In this document: positions 1 through 11,245 of the stretch, piece by piece
Layout of the letters: each line of letters starts with the position of its first letter
How positions within the stretch are numbered: position 1 is the stretch's first letter
DNA from: Diadema setosum
Taxonomy: Eukaryota; Echinodermata; Echinoidea; Diadematoida; Diadematidae
Direction of reading: 5' to 3'
Length of the DNA: 64,000 nt
NCBI GenBank assembly: GCA_033980235.1
Contig: CM067070.1
Location: forward strand, 9,998,195 to 10,062,194
Notes under the pieces: model-generated
Seen by the model: the letters and a program-made list of their open reading frames with translations, nothing else
The model's database searches: none
Told to the model about the DNA's origin: nothing
Program-made: the position numbers and the translations under genes

Positions 1-608
1 CCCAACGAGGGCGCTGCGACGAGGTATGGAGACCTGCTGTAAAACGGTCATGGCTCTCTTCTGTGCGAGAGGAGGTGTGCTGCTTTGAAAGGCAGGTAAA
101 GTGGTGTAATGGGAAGAGGCCAAAGAATCTGGGATGACCGCAGCACTCTGCTGGGATGCAGAAGAATCATCGGGCCTTAAGGCATCCCCATGTCTCACAG
201 GGGCTTGTGCTGTGGAGCTTTGTGGGGAGTTTCGTCTCTCACTCGTAGGCGAAGTGTCTGCTGCTGGAGCTATGGCCTGATTGACCATGCTTCCTTGAGT
301 CTGGAGGAGTGACACGGCTGAACGAGTAGCTGTGGATTGACTGTCCAAGAAAGGTCTCCTGAGTGAGGGGGACTCTGCGTCCTGATGCTCGCGCTCTGTG
401 GCCTGAGGATGATTTGTGGTAGGTTCCAGGACCCGGTCCCCGGGATCCCTGAGCTGACTTTGACCCCGATTGCCGTTGACAGGAGGAAAACAGGTCAGAG
501 TTGTCTGCTGGAGTAAAGTGAGCTGTTGAACGCCGGGAGAAAAGTTTAGTGGTTCATCACCACGAGGTGGCAGAGACAGGTTGGGAGTGGGCAGCACTGG
601 AGTCGGAC
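1..608 (-). CDS. Exon of an unrecognised Pro/Ser/Gln-rich protein (runs off left edge)
   Basis: Read on the minus strand, 608-1 is one open frame of 202 codons after a 2-nt partial codon, much richer in GC than its surroundings. It starts after an AG (610-609) and is in phase with the exon at 1216-1511: that exon ends in phase 1 (CCA G) and this one begins GT CCG ACT, giving a continuous ...SIFPG-PTPVLPTPNLSLPPRG reading. The product is low in hydrophobic residues and rich in Pro, Ser, Thr and Gln (LLQQTTLTC, SSASQQSAAV, SSTPPLAQ), so it is probably a disordered tail. I see no catalytic motif and do not recognise the family. The frame is open to base 1, so the gene continues to the left. Confidence 0.7.
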
Positions 609-1215
609 CTACATGTATGGAACAGAAAGTTAAGAATGATCAACTAAGCAGTAATCTCCTCCATTTTTTTTTTGAAATCTTTTAACTGAATACCAACCAC
701 TCTCCTATGAAATTATACAAGAAATATAGGGTTAATACAAGGCAGGTCAGAGTTGCACCTACTATGAAATCAGAGCACAAAGTATCATCAGGTAAGAAAC
801 AAACTACAAATTTCTCATTTTGTTGTTGTTGTTTTCTTATTAAACGCGCAAACACTCGTTATCAGAGTTTGCATAAAAAGTGAGAACTTGAAAAGAGAAT
901 GTCAAAAACATTAATCTGTTGAAGAAGAGTTCCAGAGTATACATCTGCAGGAGTCTATGCGAAATGAGCACTGCAGCAAAAGTAGCTCGTCTTCAACGGC
1001 TTCACAAACAGAGATTCAAGTTAATCAGATATGGCTCTGAAGAAAATTGTATTATAAAGAAATCATATCATGCACATACCATATATGTATATACACGTGT
1101 ACATATCAATAAATTGATATTCATATCATATTAAGGGAGACATGAAAAGCATCTTTGAACTACTTACGTAAGATGTGCATTTCAAAATAAGATGCTTTAA
1201 AATAGGGAAGCTGAC
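609..1215 (-). other. Intron of the Pro-rich gene
   Basis: An AT-rich stretch between two phase-matched exons. On the minus strand the donor is CAG|GTCAG (cut between 1216 and 1215) and the acceptor is TGTAG|GTCC (cut between 609 and 608). No other feature is visible in it. Confidence 0.6.
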
Positions 1216-1511
1216 CTGGAAAGATTGACCTCAGAGTGGACTGGGCAGAGTGGCTGGTGGCAAAGTCACCCTGACCCCTCACTTCTCCATGCTCCATCAT
1301 AAAAGGGGCCTGCAGGGGCACTGGCAGCAGGTTAGGGTGGAAGGGAACTTGTTGTGGGTAGTGCTGCACGTGGTGTGGATGTTGTGGCCGAGGTGCAGAC
1401 TGGAATTGTGTGTGGTGCCCACGTTGCGGAGGAGGGTTATGCTCCTGGCTGTAGTAGCCTGGGCAGCGGTTGTCTCTGAAGCTTGGATCCATCACCAAGT
1501 ATCGTCTGCTG
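1216..1511 (-). CDS. Upstream exon of the same Pro/His/Gln-rich protein
   Basis: Minus-strand exon encoding a strongly Pro/His/Gln-biased segment: MDPSFRDNRCPGYYSQEH, then PPPQRGHH, PQHPHHVQHYPQQ and APFMMEHGEVRGQGDF, ending ...LRSIFPG. The 3' boundary is a good donor (CCAG|GTCAG) in phase 1 that matches the next exon. The 5' boundary is less certain. An in-frame TGA lies just upstream, so an acceptor is needed; GACACAG before 1511 is the best candidate, though ATG at about 1492 could instead be a first codon. The bias suggests a scaffold or RNA/chromatin-associated disordered region. The family is not recognised. Confidence 0.65.
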
Positions 1512-1967
1512 CTGTGTCAAACCTGCAACTGACTGTGTATAAAGTCAAGACCATTACATGTACTGGTAAAGAACCAGCATTAAGGTGCGACCTCCTGTGC
1601 CAAAATTCGACAATGCGCAAAAGCACAAGGAGGTTTTACATGGTAGCTGGCAGTCAAATTTTTGATGGTGTTATGGTTGAAATATGGACGGTTTGCTACA
1701 CTTGACTTCCGTAACCCGTTGAAGACAGTCCTATTTATACTCGGGAAGGGGTTAATGGGAAATGTGTCTTGTAGCAATATCAGTCTGTCTTCAACAGGCT
1801 AACAAACCAGTAAAACATGTTAATGAACCTGTCTGTATTAATGACCATCTGCCTAGATAAAGATCACCTTTACTGCTCTCTTGTGGGGTTTTTGAACACT
1901 ATTACATTGCTACAAAGTTTGTTTGTTTTTTCGACTGCCATAACATAAAGATCACACTGGTGTTTAG
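1512..1967. other. No feature recognised
   Basis: AT-rich sequence upstream of the Pro-rich exon; it may be intron or promoter. I see no convincing exon or repeat. Confidence 0.4.
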
Positions 1968-2215
1968 ATCTCCTTCATGCCAACAGCAGTAAGGCTATGG
2001 AATGCACTGCCTGCAGATGCCCTCACCACCACATCACTGGGCGTCTTCAGGACTCGCATATCCGCATGTTAGCTCCACACTGGAGCTTTTTTTTTTACTC
2101 GCACCATGTATAATATTTGCACAACCGTCCACCGGCATCACATACTCAAGTTTCATCCTTAGCATCATATCCAGAATTGGACTTTGCTGAGTACCGACGT
2201 AAACGTAAACGTACA
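1968..2215 (+). pseudogene. LINE 3' fragment: last residues of the reverse transcriptase ORF plus 3' UTR
   Basis: In the plus frame containing ATG at 1979 the sequence reads MPTAVRLWNALPADALTTTS, then LGVFRTRISAC and a stop near 2071. This is the typical C-terminal end of non-LTR retrotransposon ORF2 proteins (R.WNALP.D...S...FK). It is followed by a short hairpin (AGCTCC...GGAGCT near 2070), a T-run and a short tandem tail based on GTAAAC (about 2199-2215), as expected of a 3' UTR with a microsatellite-like end. Everything upstream is missing, so this is a 5'-truncated copy. The clade cannot be set from so few residues. Confidence 0.6.
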
Positions 2216-4870
2216 ATGCACATAGGGCCTTCTAATCATATATCTGAATTTAGAGTTCTACAAGTGTACATATATGCAAACACATCTTCTTTGAATTTCA
2301 TGCAGAGATTGCCTAGAAGCTGCAGGATTGTAAATGTACGTGCCATCAGAGCGTGACACCTGAAGTGTTGAATAAATTGAATACCGGTACCAATTGCCAA
2401 AACCACCTCCAAAATATATATTTCTACTTTCAAATCAGTCTGCCAGTCTACAACTCCTTCTCACTGTGTTTTCTTTCCCCAACTTCCACCCAAGATGCCA
2501 GAGATGAACACCTCCTCTGTTCCTAATTTTTCAGCATTTAAATTCTGAATTTGTAAAGAGATTAGACTTTTACAATGTTGGTGCTAGTAGAGCGGACCCA
2601 GTTTGCAGCAGGTTAAGGCCTTTTCAAGGGTAGTAGTATCGTGGTTAAACGGGCAACAGAAATTGAATAATTTCTCTTTCCTTTTTTTTTATTGGAAGAG
2701 ATACCAAAGGACAGTTACCCTTGCCGTAAACTTCATCCAGAAAATTTGCAACCACCAAGCAAGATGACCTGATTTGTGGCACTGGTATCCACTTTGCGGC
2801 ACCCCATACAAAAAAGTTCCCTGATTTTTTCAAACATTAAAATTTTGCACAAAACGAATAAATTTATTACTATGGTCCAACGTCAACTAGTTTTCAGCTG
2901 GTTATATAAAGATACTGTTTCTAGTTCACTTTATTTGGATTCATTATCTCGATTATCTACAATTTTTATAGAATCTAGTTTGCATGCTATAATAGTACTC
3001 TTTGATAGTCTATACGGCTAGATGGCATGCATTTCATCAATGTCCACCCATTTCATCAATTTCCACCCATTTTGTTGACATGTAAAATAGCGCTTTACAA
3101 TGAAGATGTGTAAATCCCTAGCCAGCCAGGGCAGGGGTGACACAAACTGGACCTAGGTAGTTATTGTCTAGACCTAGACATAGAGTGCAATAGCTTCTGA
3201 CATTGACTATGAATTCATACTTTGATTTCGATCAAACCGATAACTCTGCCTCCGTTCGGAGGCCTCTTTAACTCCGGATCATGATGAGCACTCAATTCGA
3301 CAATTCACAAATTGTAAATTTAAATTTTTCCAGTGCCAGTGGTATAACATGTTACAGTTAGAAACCCTAACATTCCTGGGACTAGTTAGCAGTTAACAAG
3401 AGGTCATCGAACGAAAAGCAGATTTATCGGTCAACGAAACCACATCTATGTCCTACAGCTAACTAGAATTGTAAACTTTATGGATATTTTGATGTAACTT
3501 TACTGTTAGGCCCTAACACTTATCCTCTAGTAGTCGGCTCTACCAATTTGTCTACAGAGTCCAGACATTGATGAAACAAACACAGGAAGTAAGGCATGGG
3601 ACCGAGTAGACCTAACGGTTACAGTAGTAATATAGTGACACCATTTCTTTGCATTTCCTCTCGACTAGTTTCAGAAATTATTCTAGATCTTGTGTTTATC
3701 TAATATCACTCGGTATATCACTCTCCAAAAATTAATGGGTAAACCAGTATTTTTTGAATTTTTTGCTTCCAAAAAATATTTCGCCAGATTCTTACCTCAA
3801 AAGCGCAGGTACACTGACTACACTGACTCCTGGCCGCCAGAGCTCTAGCCCCGCTCGCTCTCTGGCGCTCCTCCCTTGTACTTGTATCCTTGCACTGTAA
3901 CATGTTATACACGTAACATTGCTGTGTATACCATCGCAATGAAAATTTCACAGTCCGAAGACCAACCGGGGTGGGGGGGGGGGGGGGGGGGGATGTACCA
4001 CAGAACCCAGCACAATGAGCAATCTGCTTGTTTATTGTTAGTGTTAGAATTCTATTTCACATATCATAACATTATCAAAGTCGGACGTTGTGGATCTTTA
4101 AAAATCTTGGACGAATAAAAGTTGGGTGGTACCGCCAGTCTATTATGAAAGAGTAAAATCTTGCATGCATGTAATTGATCAAAATCGGATCAGTTATAAT
4201 ATTGTGAAGTTTGCTACTGTAATTGTCAAGAAACAGTTCTTGAATATTTACTGTTATCAGCAACAGAATAAATTGATAATGTCTTCTATTAACAATTTAC
4301 CGTAGGGTCTACAGTATGTGGGCCTACATAAAATCATTAAATTTGCAGTCATTTCTATTTTATTGTTCCCCCTTTTTTTTTCAATAAAACGCTAGTTAGC
4401 TGCCCTAGTCTCAAGTCCTGCCCTCCGACTGACCTTTCGTTTTTATGTTGAAGTTATTTTACCAAGAATAACATTAGGGCCTATGTTTCAAACTTTTAGA
4501 CCAGAAAAATTGAATTTTTGCATTTTTTTGTTCTCATATAGCGGGAGGTAATAGTGATGACATATGGAATTAAAATTGTAAGAAATGACATCATCAGTTC
4601 ATTCATTAATAAGCCTACAACATTAGGCCCTACTCTTGATCAACAAAATATCAAAGAACTGTTATGAAAATTGTCACTTCCTTACACAGGCCTAATCCGA
4701 CATTGATCAAAACTCGATCGGGGTGTGCCGGACGTATTAAACTATTTCTTTTCAACAAACTCTTAAATGTTATGGTCTTGAATTCCCCTTCAATTCTGAA
4801 ACAACTTTTGATAACAGTGTTTGAAGGCAACTTCTCTTCCCGTAGGCCTTCTAGTCCCCAAAATGCCTAA
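2216..4870. other. Non-coding AT-rich DNA
   Basis: No exon, RNA gene or complete element recognised. Small features are an imperfect repeat of CATTTCATCAAT.TCCACCCA at 3030-3075, a run of about 22 G with one early T (3970-3992), and short ORFs with no family resemblance. Confidence 0.5.
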
Positions 4871-4874
4871 TATA

Positions 4875-5530
4875 CCAACAACGGGGTAGCCAGGATTTCA
4901 TCTTGGGGGGGGGGGGGGGCGGTTAGTCTGCGAGGGAGCGAAGCGACCGAGCTCGAGCCAGCGGAACGAGCGAGGGGGGGGGGGGAGGGTGTGTCCCCCC
5001 TCCCACGGTAAGAACTTTTTGCATTTTGATGTTGTAAATGGTGCAATTTGATGCATGTTTTTGCGCGTTTTATCGACGTGAAACAGTCCCACTTGTTTAT
5101 ATGGTAGCAGTTTATTTTGATGTAGATTATTATTGAACAATTTGCCTATAAAAGGGTATAATTTAGATACACTTCTTGTATTAATTCTTTTCACTGGATA
5201 TCATGAACGCGACTGAACCCGAGCGAGCGGAGCGAGCGAGGGGGGGGGGGGGGGAGGGTGTGGGAGGGGGGACCCCCACGGTAAGAACTTTTTGCATTTT
5301 GCATTAACATTTTGCATTAACCCCCCACGGTAAGAACTTTTTGCATTTTGATGTTGCGAATGGTGCAATTTGATGCATGTTTTTGCGCGTTTTATCGACG
5401 TGAAACAGTCCCGCTTGTTTAAGGTAGCAGTATATTTTAGTGTAGATTATTATTGAACAATTTGCCTATAAAATGATACAATTTGAATACACTTCTTGTA
5501 TCAATTCTTTTCACTGAATATACCAACCCA
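4875..5530. repeat. Two-copy repeat with G-runs and GAGCGAAGCGAG-type motifs
   Basis: A block beginning with a long G-run and GAGCGAGCGAGG-like sequence, followed by a conserved segment (GGTAAGAACTTTTTGCATTT ... GTTTTATCGACGTGAAACAG ... GAACAATTTGCCTATAAAA), occurs at about 4967-5190 and again at about 5220-5520. The copies differ by point changes and by a small extra duplication of the GGTAAGAACTTTTTGCATTT segment in the second. It resembles dispersed repeats common in marine invertebrates. There is no coding potential. Confidence 0.7.
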
Positions 5531-7066
5531 GATGACTGGCCGAGTAAAGTTTCTCTCTGAATCGTGGTAGGGTCTTGAACTATACCATAAAACAACCGTC
5601 TTATACCATAAAACAACCGTCCTCTCACATCAGGAATCAAAGAAACAGACGGAAATAACTATCCTGTAGGCCCTACCCAGGCTGTTCATCACTTACTTTG
5701 GCGGTGACTGCATAACATAGGCCCTATGGCCCCATTCCAGCTAATACAATTTTGGGACGTTTTCTGAAAGGTCAAACATTTTTGGCTGTTTTGTCAAGAC
5801 GTTTTCTGAAAGTCTTTTTGGGGGGATATTTGCTCACGAGACCGATAGCGGGATGATCAGCGTCATCTACACAATGTCATCAATAAGGGCCTACAGGCAG
5901 TGTTGCCAGGTCCCAACAGAGCAAAGTCACCAAAAGGCATGTGAAAAATCACCAAAAGCCATAAAAAATCACCAAATTCAGACAAGTGTAGGTAAATCTT
6001 CAATTTCAGGACGAAATGATGTCAATAAACCTTCCTCAAAAGCTGCGCAAGTGTCGGTGCAATATTACGGCACGCCGTAGTCACACATACACATTGCTAG
6101 TCTAAACGATGTGTTTGGATTTTTATGAGTATTTGTGTGTGTTGAGTGACAAAAAGGGTGCACATGTAATGTTTCTGCAGGAAATACGGGGAAAACTTTG
6201 GGCAAAATGCATTTTCTTTTTCAGTTAGTGTGATTATTTTTCATTGGTCTCAAAATCACAAAAAACGTACCAAAAATCACCAAATTTTGATTTGGTTAAG
6301 TATTACCAGGCTAAAATTTTGTCACCAAACAACTCTAAATATCACATAATTTCACCCTTCTTGGTTCCCAAAATCACCATCTAGCACAGGGTGTTCCATA
6401 AAGGGGAAAATAATACTCGTATTACCGTAACTGTTCTGGCGCGTGACGCTATTCGAGAGAATTTTTTATTGTAACTATATTGAACAGCGCCATCTTCATA
6501 TCAACAACATCAATAGGTTATTCTCCACAATAAGTGGCTCTTATTAGAGGGCAGTGCTGTCACGGGGCTACGAGGAGCGACATTGTTACCGGTTTTTATT
6601 TTGTTTTGTTTTGGGTTTTTTTTTTGTATTCTTCATGGGACCTCCCCCTCAAAAATACAAGGTAGTGCAAGAGGACAAGAACCAGACGGCGCATGGATTA
6701 CTTTTACATCTTTGATAAAATGCCATCGCGCTGTTTTTAATAGGCTTTTCCTGTTTCTAGCTAGAAAATGGACAGAATGTAAGTTCTTGTACCTTTTCTT
6801 TATATCTCTTTGGTTTTTTTTTCAAAAACACTCACACACGCTATTTTATATAGATCTTTGGTAATGCCATCGTGCTTTTTCTTTAATATAGGCTACCAAA
6901 TTTCTACCTAGAAGATGGACAGGATGTTAGTTCATTTCACTTTTCTTTCTCTCTCTTTTTCACAAACACGAACATAATTAAAGATCTTGAACATTTCAGG
7001 GGTGAGGAAGGGCAACTGACGGGGTATGGCCCTAGCAACTCTCCTTTTCAATCTCTCATATTTTCC
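5531..7066. other. Non-coding DNA with a block of repeated ATCACCAAA
   Basis: From about 5925 to 6380 the words CACCAAA and AAATCACCAAA recur many times, suggesting an old simple repeat. The rest has T-runs and short ORFs without family resemblance. Confidence 0.45.
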
Positions 7067-7070
7067 TTAA

Positions 7071-7665
7071 AGGACAAGTCCAGCTTCACACATGTGGATT
7101 GAGTGAATGCAACAATATTAATAGAACACATCAATGATGAAAGTTTGGAGGAAAATCCGACAATCCGTTCCTTAAGTTAGGAATTTCTAAAGTATCTGTA
7201 CAGTCACTGCTGGATGAGAAGACTACTCGCAGACTATAGAGTGTATGATGTCACATGCGTACTACGATTAAGTACGATATAAGGAAAACAAAAAGAGAAT
7301 TTCACAAAACTTTACTTTTTGACTAAAGTGCACTTTTCTTCGACTTGCTACTGACGTATATTAAGGGTAAAATAATTCCTTCTACAGCCTTCTGAAAGAG
7401 AGAAGTGAAGTGTTCTTTTTTTATGCGAGAAAAGTGAAAATAGGGCCTATGTTGAATTTTCTTTATTCTTTCTTTATGTCGTTGTACATGTGGGCCATCA
7501 TCACACTCTAGTAGTCTTCTCATCCAGTAGTGACTCGCAGATACTTTAAAAATTCATAACTTTTAAACGGATTGTCTAATTTTCCTCAAACTCTCACTAA
7601 TGTGTTTTATACTATAGTATATGCATTCATTTAACCGGACATGTCTATGAATGAGAACATGTCCT
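7071..7665. mobile_element. Foldback MITE with long inverted termini and TTAA target duplication
   Basis: The left end AGGACAAGT... and the right end ...ACATGTCCT are inverted repeats. Homology continues inward for about 150 bp: AAAATCCGACAATCCGTT is matched inversely by AACGGATTGTCTAATTTTCC, and CTGGATGAGAAGACTACT pairs with its inverse near 7504-7527. The 595-bp element is flanked on both sides by TTAA (7067-7070 and 7666-7669). No transposase is encoded, so it is non-autonomous. TTAA duplication is typical of piggyBac-type insertion, but the superfamily assignment is an inference. Confidence 0.75.
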
Positions 7666-8099
7666 TTAAAATGCTACTATCTGGACACATAATATGCAAT
7701 AATGTTAATTGTTCTTTTAGGTGGCGCTGTTTATCCTGTCGGTCTCGACCACTGTGGTCTCGACCCCCTTTTTCTAGTGTCAGTCTTGTGAATCTTTTAA
7801 GCGTACTGACGTCAGTCTATTATCACGATAGATCTGTTTGCGTATAGTGTTGGTCTCGTGAGCCTTTTCTGCGTAGTATCGAACTCGTGGGCTGTTTCTA
7901 GTGGGGTATAATTACACTGTAATTAGCTTATTGTGAGCTGTATGACTCGTGGGCTGTGTGACTCGCGGGTGTCGGTTTCGTGACGTGCACCCGATAGTAA
8001 TGCTATGATTGTATCATCAGCATCATGTAATATCAATAATGAAAATAATGTACAATGGTACATAGGTGAATTTAACATAAATACATAATATTGATACTA

Positions 8100-8464
8100 T
8101 TGGTGTTGCTGTTTCTTTTCTTTTGAGTGTTCCGCGTACTCGTTTTGTGTTCTGGTTCCCGTGGATTATGTTAAAATGTCTCGTGTATTACTATTATATT
8201 GCGACTCCGAGGGGACTGCATTCTACAAGCTTGGCTTTTTAGCAGTCCCCTCCATTTCCGACCTTTTCTTTGTTATGATTCAGTCACATTTTATCCTTGT
8301 ACTTCTTCTACCAAAATATGTTTTTTGTTTCATGTAAACAAATGACGTGTATTTTAATTTCATTTGGACATGTAAAAGTTACTTTGTACTGACTTTGTGT
8401 ACATGCAATGTCATATTATATGCTTTGGCCGGAAATGAAATAAAAAAATGAATGAATGAATGAA
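8100..8464 (+). mobile_element. LINE 3'-UTR fragment (plus orientation)
   Basis: This stretch carries the stem-loop described at 8209-8252 and ends with GGCCGGAAATGAAATAAA followed by about five AATG units. The same order (stem-loop, roughly 210-240 nt, GGAAATAAA-like word, short tandem tail) is seen in the full LINE at 17-21.8 kb and in the LINE fragment at 37.9 kb, so I read this as the 3' end of a related, 5'-truncated copy. No reverse transcriptase residues are recognisable upstream. Confidence 0.6.
8209..8252 (+). other. LINE 3'-UTR stem-loop, copy 1
   Basis: An 11-bp perfect stem (GAGGGGACTGC at 8209-8219 with its exact complement at 8242-8252) closes a 22-nt loop containing ACAAGC, TT and GGCTTTTTA. 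Within the loop AAGC can pair with GCTT. The same loop core sits on different stems at 38088-38132 and 17257-17303. Confidence 0.75.
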
Positions 8465-8789
8465 TATTATATAGTTCATTGGGATTAGCGGGGATAGAGG
8501 GAGATAGGAGAGGGGATAGAGATAAAGGGAGAGAAAGGAGGCAAGACAAACCTGGTCGGTTCTCTTTTACGCAAAATATATACAACGTGAAATATTTTTC
8601 TCGTGATTCCCCACCCATTATGCTAATTAATAGTTCATAGAGCAATTTATAGTATTATTTTGTTTTATCATGGATGTTTAGTACTTTTGACGCTGTTTCA
8701 TATAGTTAGTTTGATGTACATGTTATTAATTTTATTCATTTGACGGAAAATGTCACAATTCGCAATCTCTTCAGTGTGCATTATAAACA
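8465..8789. other. No feature recognised
   Basis: AT-rich sequence with a purine-rich stretch (GGGATAGAGGGAGATAGGAG, about 8492-8530). Nothing else is supportable. Confidence 0.4.
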
Positions 8790-10479
8790 TCATGAAAGCA
8801 CGAATATTCCTGGCTTGATACCTCTATAGTAGAAAAAATGCACTGATTAAAAACAAAAAACAAACAAACAAACCAACCAACAAACATATAAACCGAACGC
8901 AATGAAGTAAAGAAAAAGTCAGTGGTAAATAACAGCGTTTTCAAAGTGGAAGAGAAATAACATGCGGCTTTAATATTATAGCAATGTCTTAACGCACTCG
9001 ACGTGAACATGATGGTATCAAATACAAACTTACTATCATCACATATACAGAAGAGATGCAGAATAGAGAATCCACCTTATAAAGCCTTACATCGTATACT
9101 ATCAACAATATGAAAACACATAGATATCCTTTTTGAAACCAGCTTTGATAAAAAAGAGGTGCTGTAATAAGAAAAAAACAAGAACGACGAAAAACGGAAA
9201 TCATTAAAGCAAACAAGTTACTGGGTATAATAACGACAATATGAACGAAAAAGGAACATAAATAAGATGCATTCACATTACTCTCAATCACTAAAAGTTT
9301 ACTATACTATATCATACTAAACTATACTATTAAAATATTATTCGTCAATATGGTGGACGTATTTAACATTAACTTATTGTAATATCTATTTTTAGAAACA
9401 GGAAAGACTGAAGCAAAGAATAAACGCAAAGTATTCAACGTACATTATCTGATTATCAACAGCACGATATCACAGAAATTTGGGGGTTGAGATCTGTATT
9501 CAGAATATTAAAAACATGGTGCGGTGATACAAGGTAAAAAGGCAATGATACAAACGGCTCTTTAAGAAATTGCAATTTGAAATTGAAAGAACAATCGGAT
9601 TCGGATGATATATTCATTTTATTTTTATGTAGCGAAATAATGCTTTAACCATACTCTATGCGAACGTGTTGATCTTATTTGATTCAACTTTTTTGATAAC
9701 GATAAGATACAGAAACGATTGAAGGTAGAGAATGGACGTGACGTATTATATTTTCAATGTACAATATCAACATCATCCGGATCCAAATCTGTTTCCAGGA
9801 AAATCGGAAATATAATGATTGTTCTAAAAGTGTAAGAAATATTAAACGCGTTTGTATCATTCTTACGCAGGCAATGTTCACAACATACTCTAAGTGAATA
9901 TGATGATCGTATTTAATCCAAGCTTGCTATCATTTTTAATTCTTAGATACAGAAAAGTATAAAAGTACAGAATGCACGCAGTCATCGATATACATTATCA
10001 ACGTCATGTAAGTACAAAGAAATCTTGGCTAAAATCTGCTTATAGTTGAAGAAAAAACAACGAGGAAACATGCTAGGTGGTAATAACAACATTTCGAAAA
10101 TGGAAGAGAAATCAAATGCGTTCATATCCTTGCCATATAGCTTACAACGTATATATTTCATATCAACATAATATTGATAATAAAATACACAGTATAACAA
10201 AATACAAAAGAGCTGTAGAATAGCGCATGCACGTAAATTTTACGGCGCATATCATGAACAACATGAAAACACAAAGATAAAAACAAACAAACAAAGAAAA
10301 AAAAAACCCACACAGAAAAAAGTGCAGTAACCCCCCCCCCCCCGCCGAAAAAAATCCCGAAAGTAAGGAAGGAAACAAGTCATAGGGTAACAATAACACT
10401 TTGAAAGTGGAAAAGAAATAAATTACGTAGTATTATTTTAATTCAGCAAAATAATGTTAACAAGGAAAAGTAGAAATTA
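8790..10479. repeat. Degenerate AT-rich tandem array, left part
   Basis: A loosely conserved series of words recurs in order: ATACAGAA(A), an AGAATGCACG-like word, TATTATCAACATCATG, AAATCTG, AACGAGGAAAC, GGTAATAACAACATTTTGAAA, GTGGAAGAGAAAT and GCGTTCATATC. The first word falls near 9045, 9390, 9700, 9943 and 10190, giving an irregular period of about 245-345 bp. The same words resume after 11246. This is an old diverged minisatellite or satellite with no coding potential. Confidence 0.6.
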
Positions 10480-11245
10480 CGCGGTGCGTAATATATGTCC
10501 CCTCCGGAAGTAGCATTTTGTAGCAAAATGTACAATATAGGTCAAAAATCAAGGTCAAAGGTCAAAGAAGTCAAAGGTCAAACTTCTGTGTAGAAGTTTT
10601 GAAGCCCTCACCTAGTGCCATCACATAAAGCAAACGGAATCGCAATCGGGTTAGAAATGGCGAAGGAGTAGCATTTTGTAGCCAATGAACAATATAGGTA
10701 AAAAATCAAGGTCAAATGTCAAAATTCTGTGTAGAAGTTTTGAAGCCCTCACCTCGTGGCATCACATAAAGCAAACGGAATCGAAATCGGGTTAAAAATG
10801 GCGAAAGAGTAGCATTTTGTAGCAAAATGTACAATATAGGTCAAAAATCAAGGTCAAAGGTCAAAGAAGTCAAAGGTAGAAGTGTAGAAGTTTTGAAGCC
10901 CTCACCTAGTGCCATCACATAAAGCAAACGGAATCGAAATCGGGTTAGAAATGGCGAAGGAATAGCATTTCGTAGCAAAATGTACAATATAGGTCAAAGG
11001 TCAAGGTCAAAGGTCACAACTGAAATTCTGTGTAGAAGTTTCAAAGCTCCCATGTAGTGCTATCATATAAAGCAAACAGAATCAAAATTGGCTCATAAAT
11101 GACAGAGAAGTAGCAAATTGAACATTTTGATCACACACGGACGCACACACGGACACACACACGCACACACACACGGACACACACACGTACGGAGCCCGTT
11201 TCAAAGTCCACTGCTCGAACTCGTTCGGCGGGGACAACAACATTG
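10480..11245. mobile_element. Insertion of tandem AGGTCA-rich repeats into the AT-rich array
   Basis: The block interrupts the array on both sides. It begins near TATGTCCCCTCCGGAAG and ends near GTTCGGCGGGGACAA, so its ends are short inverted motifs (TGTCCCC.CCG). Inside are four units of about 141-159 bp marked by AGTAGCATTTTGTAGC (10508, 10667, 10808 and, as AATAGCATTTCGTAGC, 10962). Each unit carries GGTCAAAAATCAAGGTCAAA, the words GAAGTTTTGAAGCCCTCACC and ATCACATAAAGCAAACGGAA. A CA/CGG microsatellite (about 11133-11190) closes it. No protein is encoded. Confidence 0.65.
11133..11190. repeat. ACACACGG microsatellite
   Basis: Repeated ACACACACGG-like units at the end of the AGGTCA-rich tandem block, a position like the GGAC microsatellite that ends the related element at 26.6-28.5 kb. 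Confidence 0.8.

Noticed and set aside
9000..10400. Several 70-100-codon minus-strand ORFs rich in Phe, Ile, Tyr and Cys that look like membrane proteins
   Set aside because: They fall in the degenerate AT-rich tandem array, differ from unit to unit and have no splice-compatible partners.
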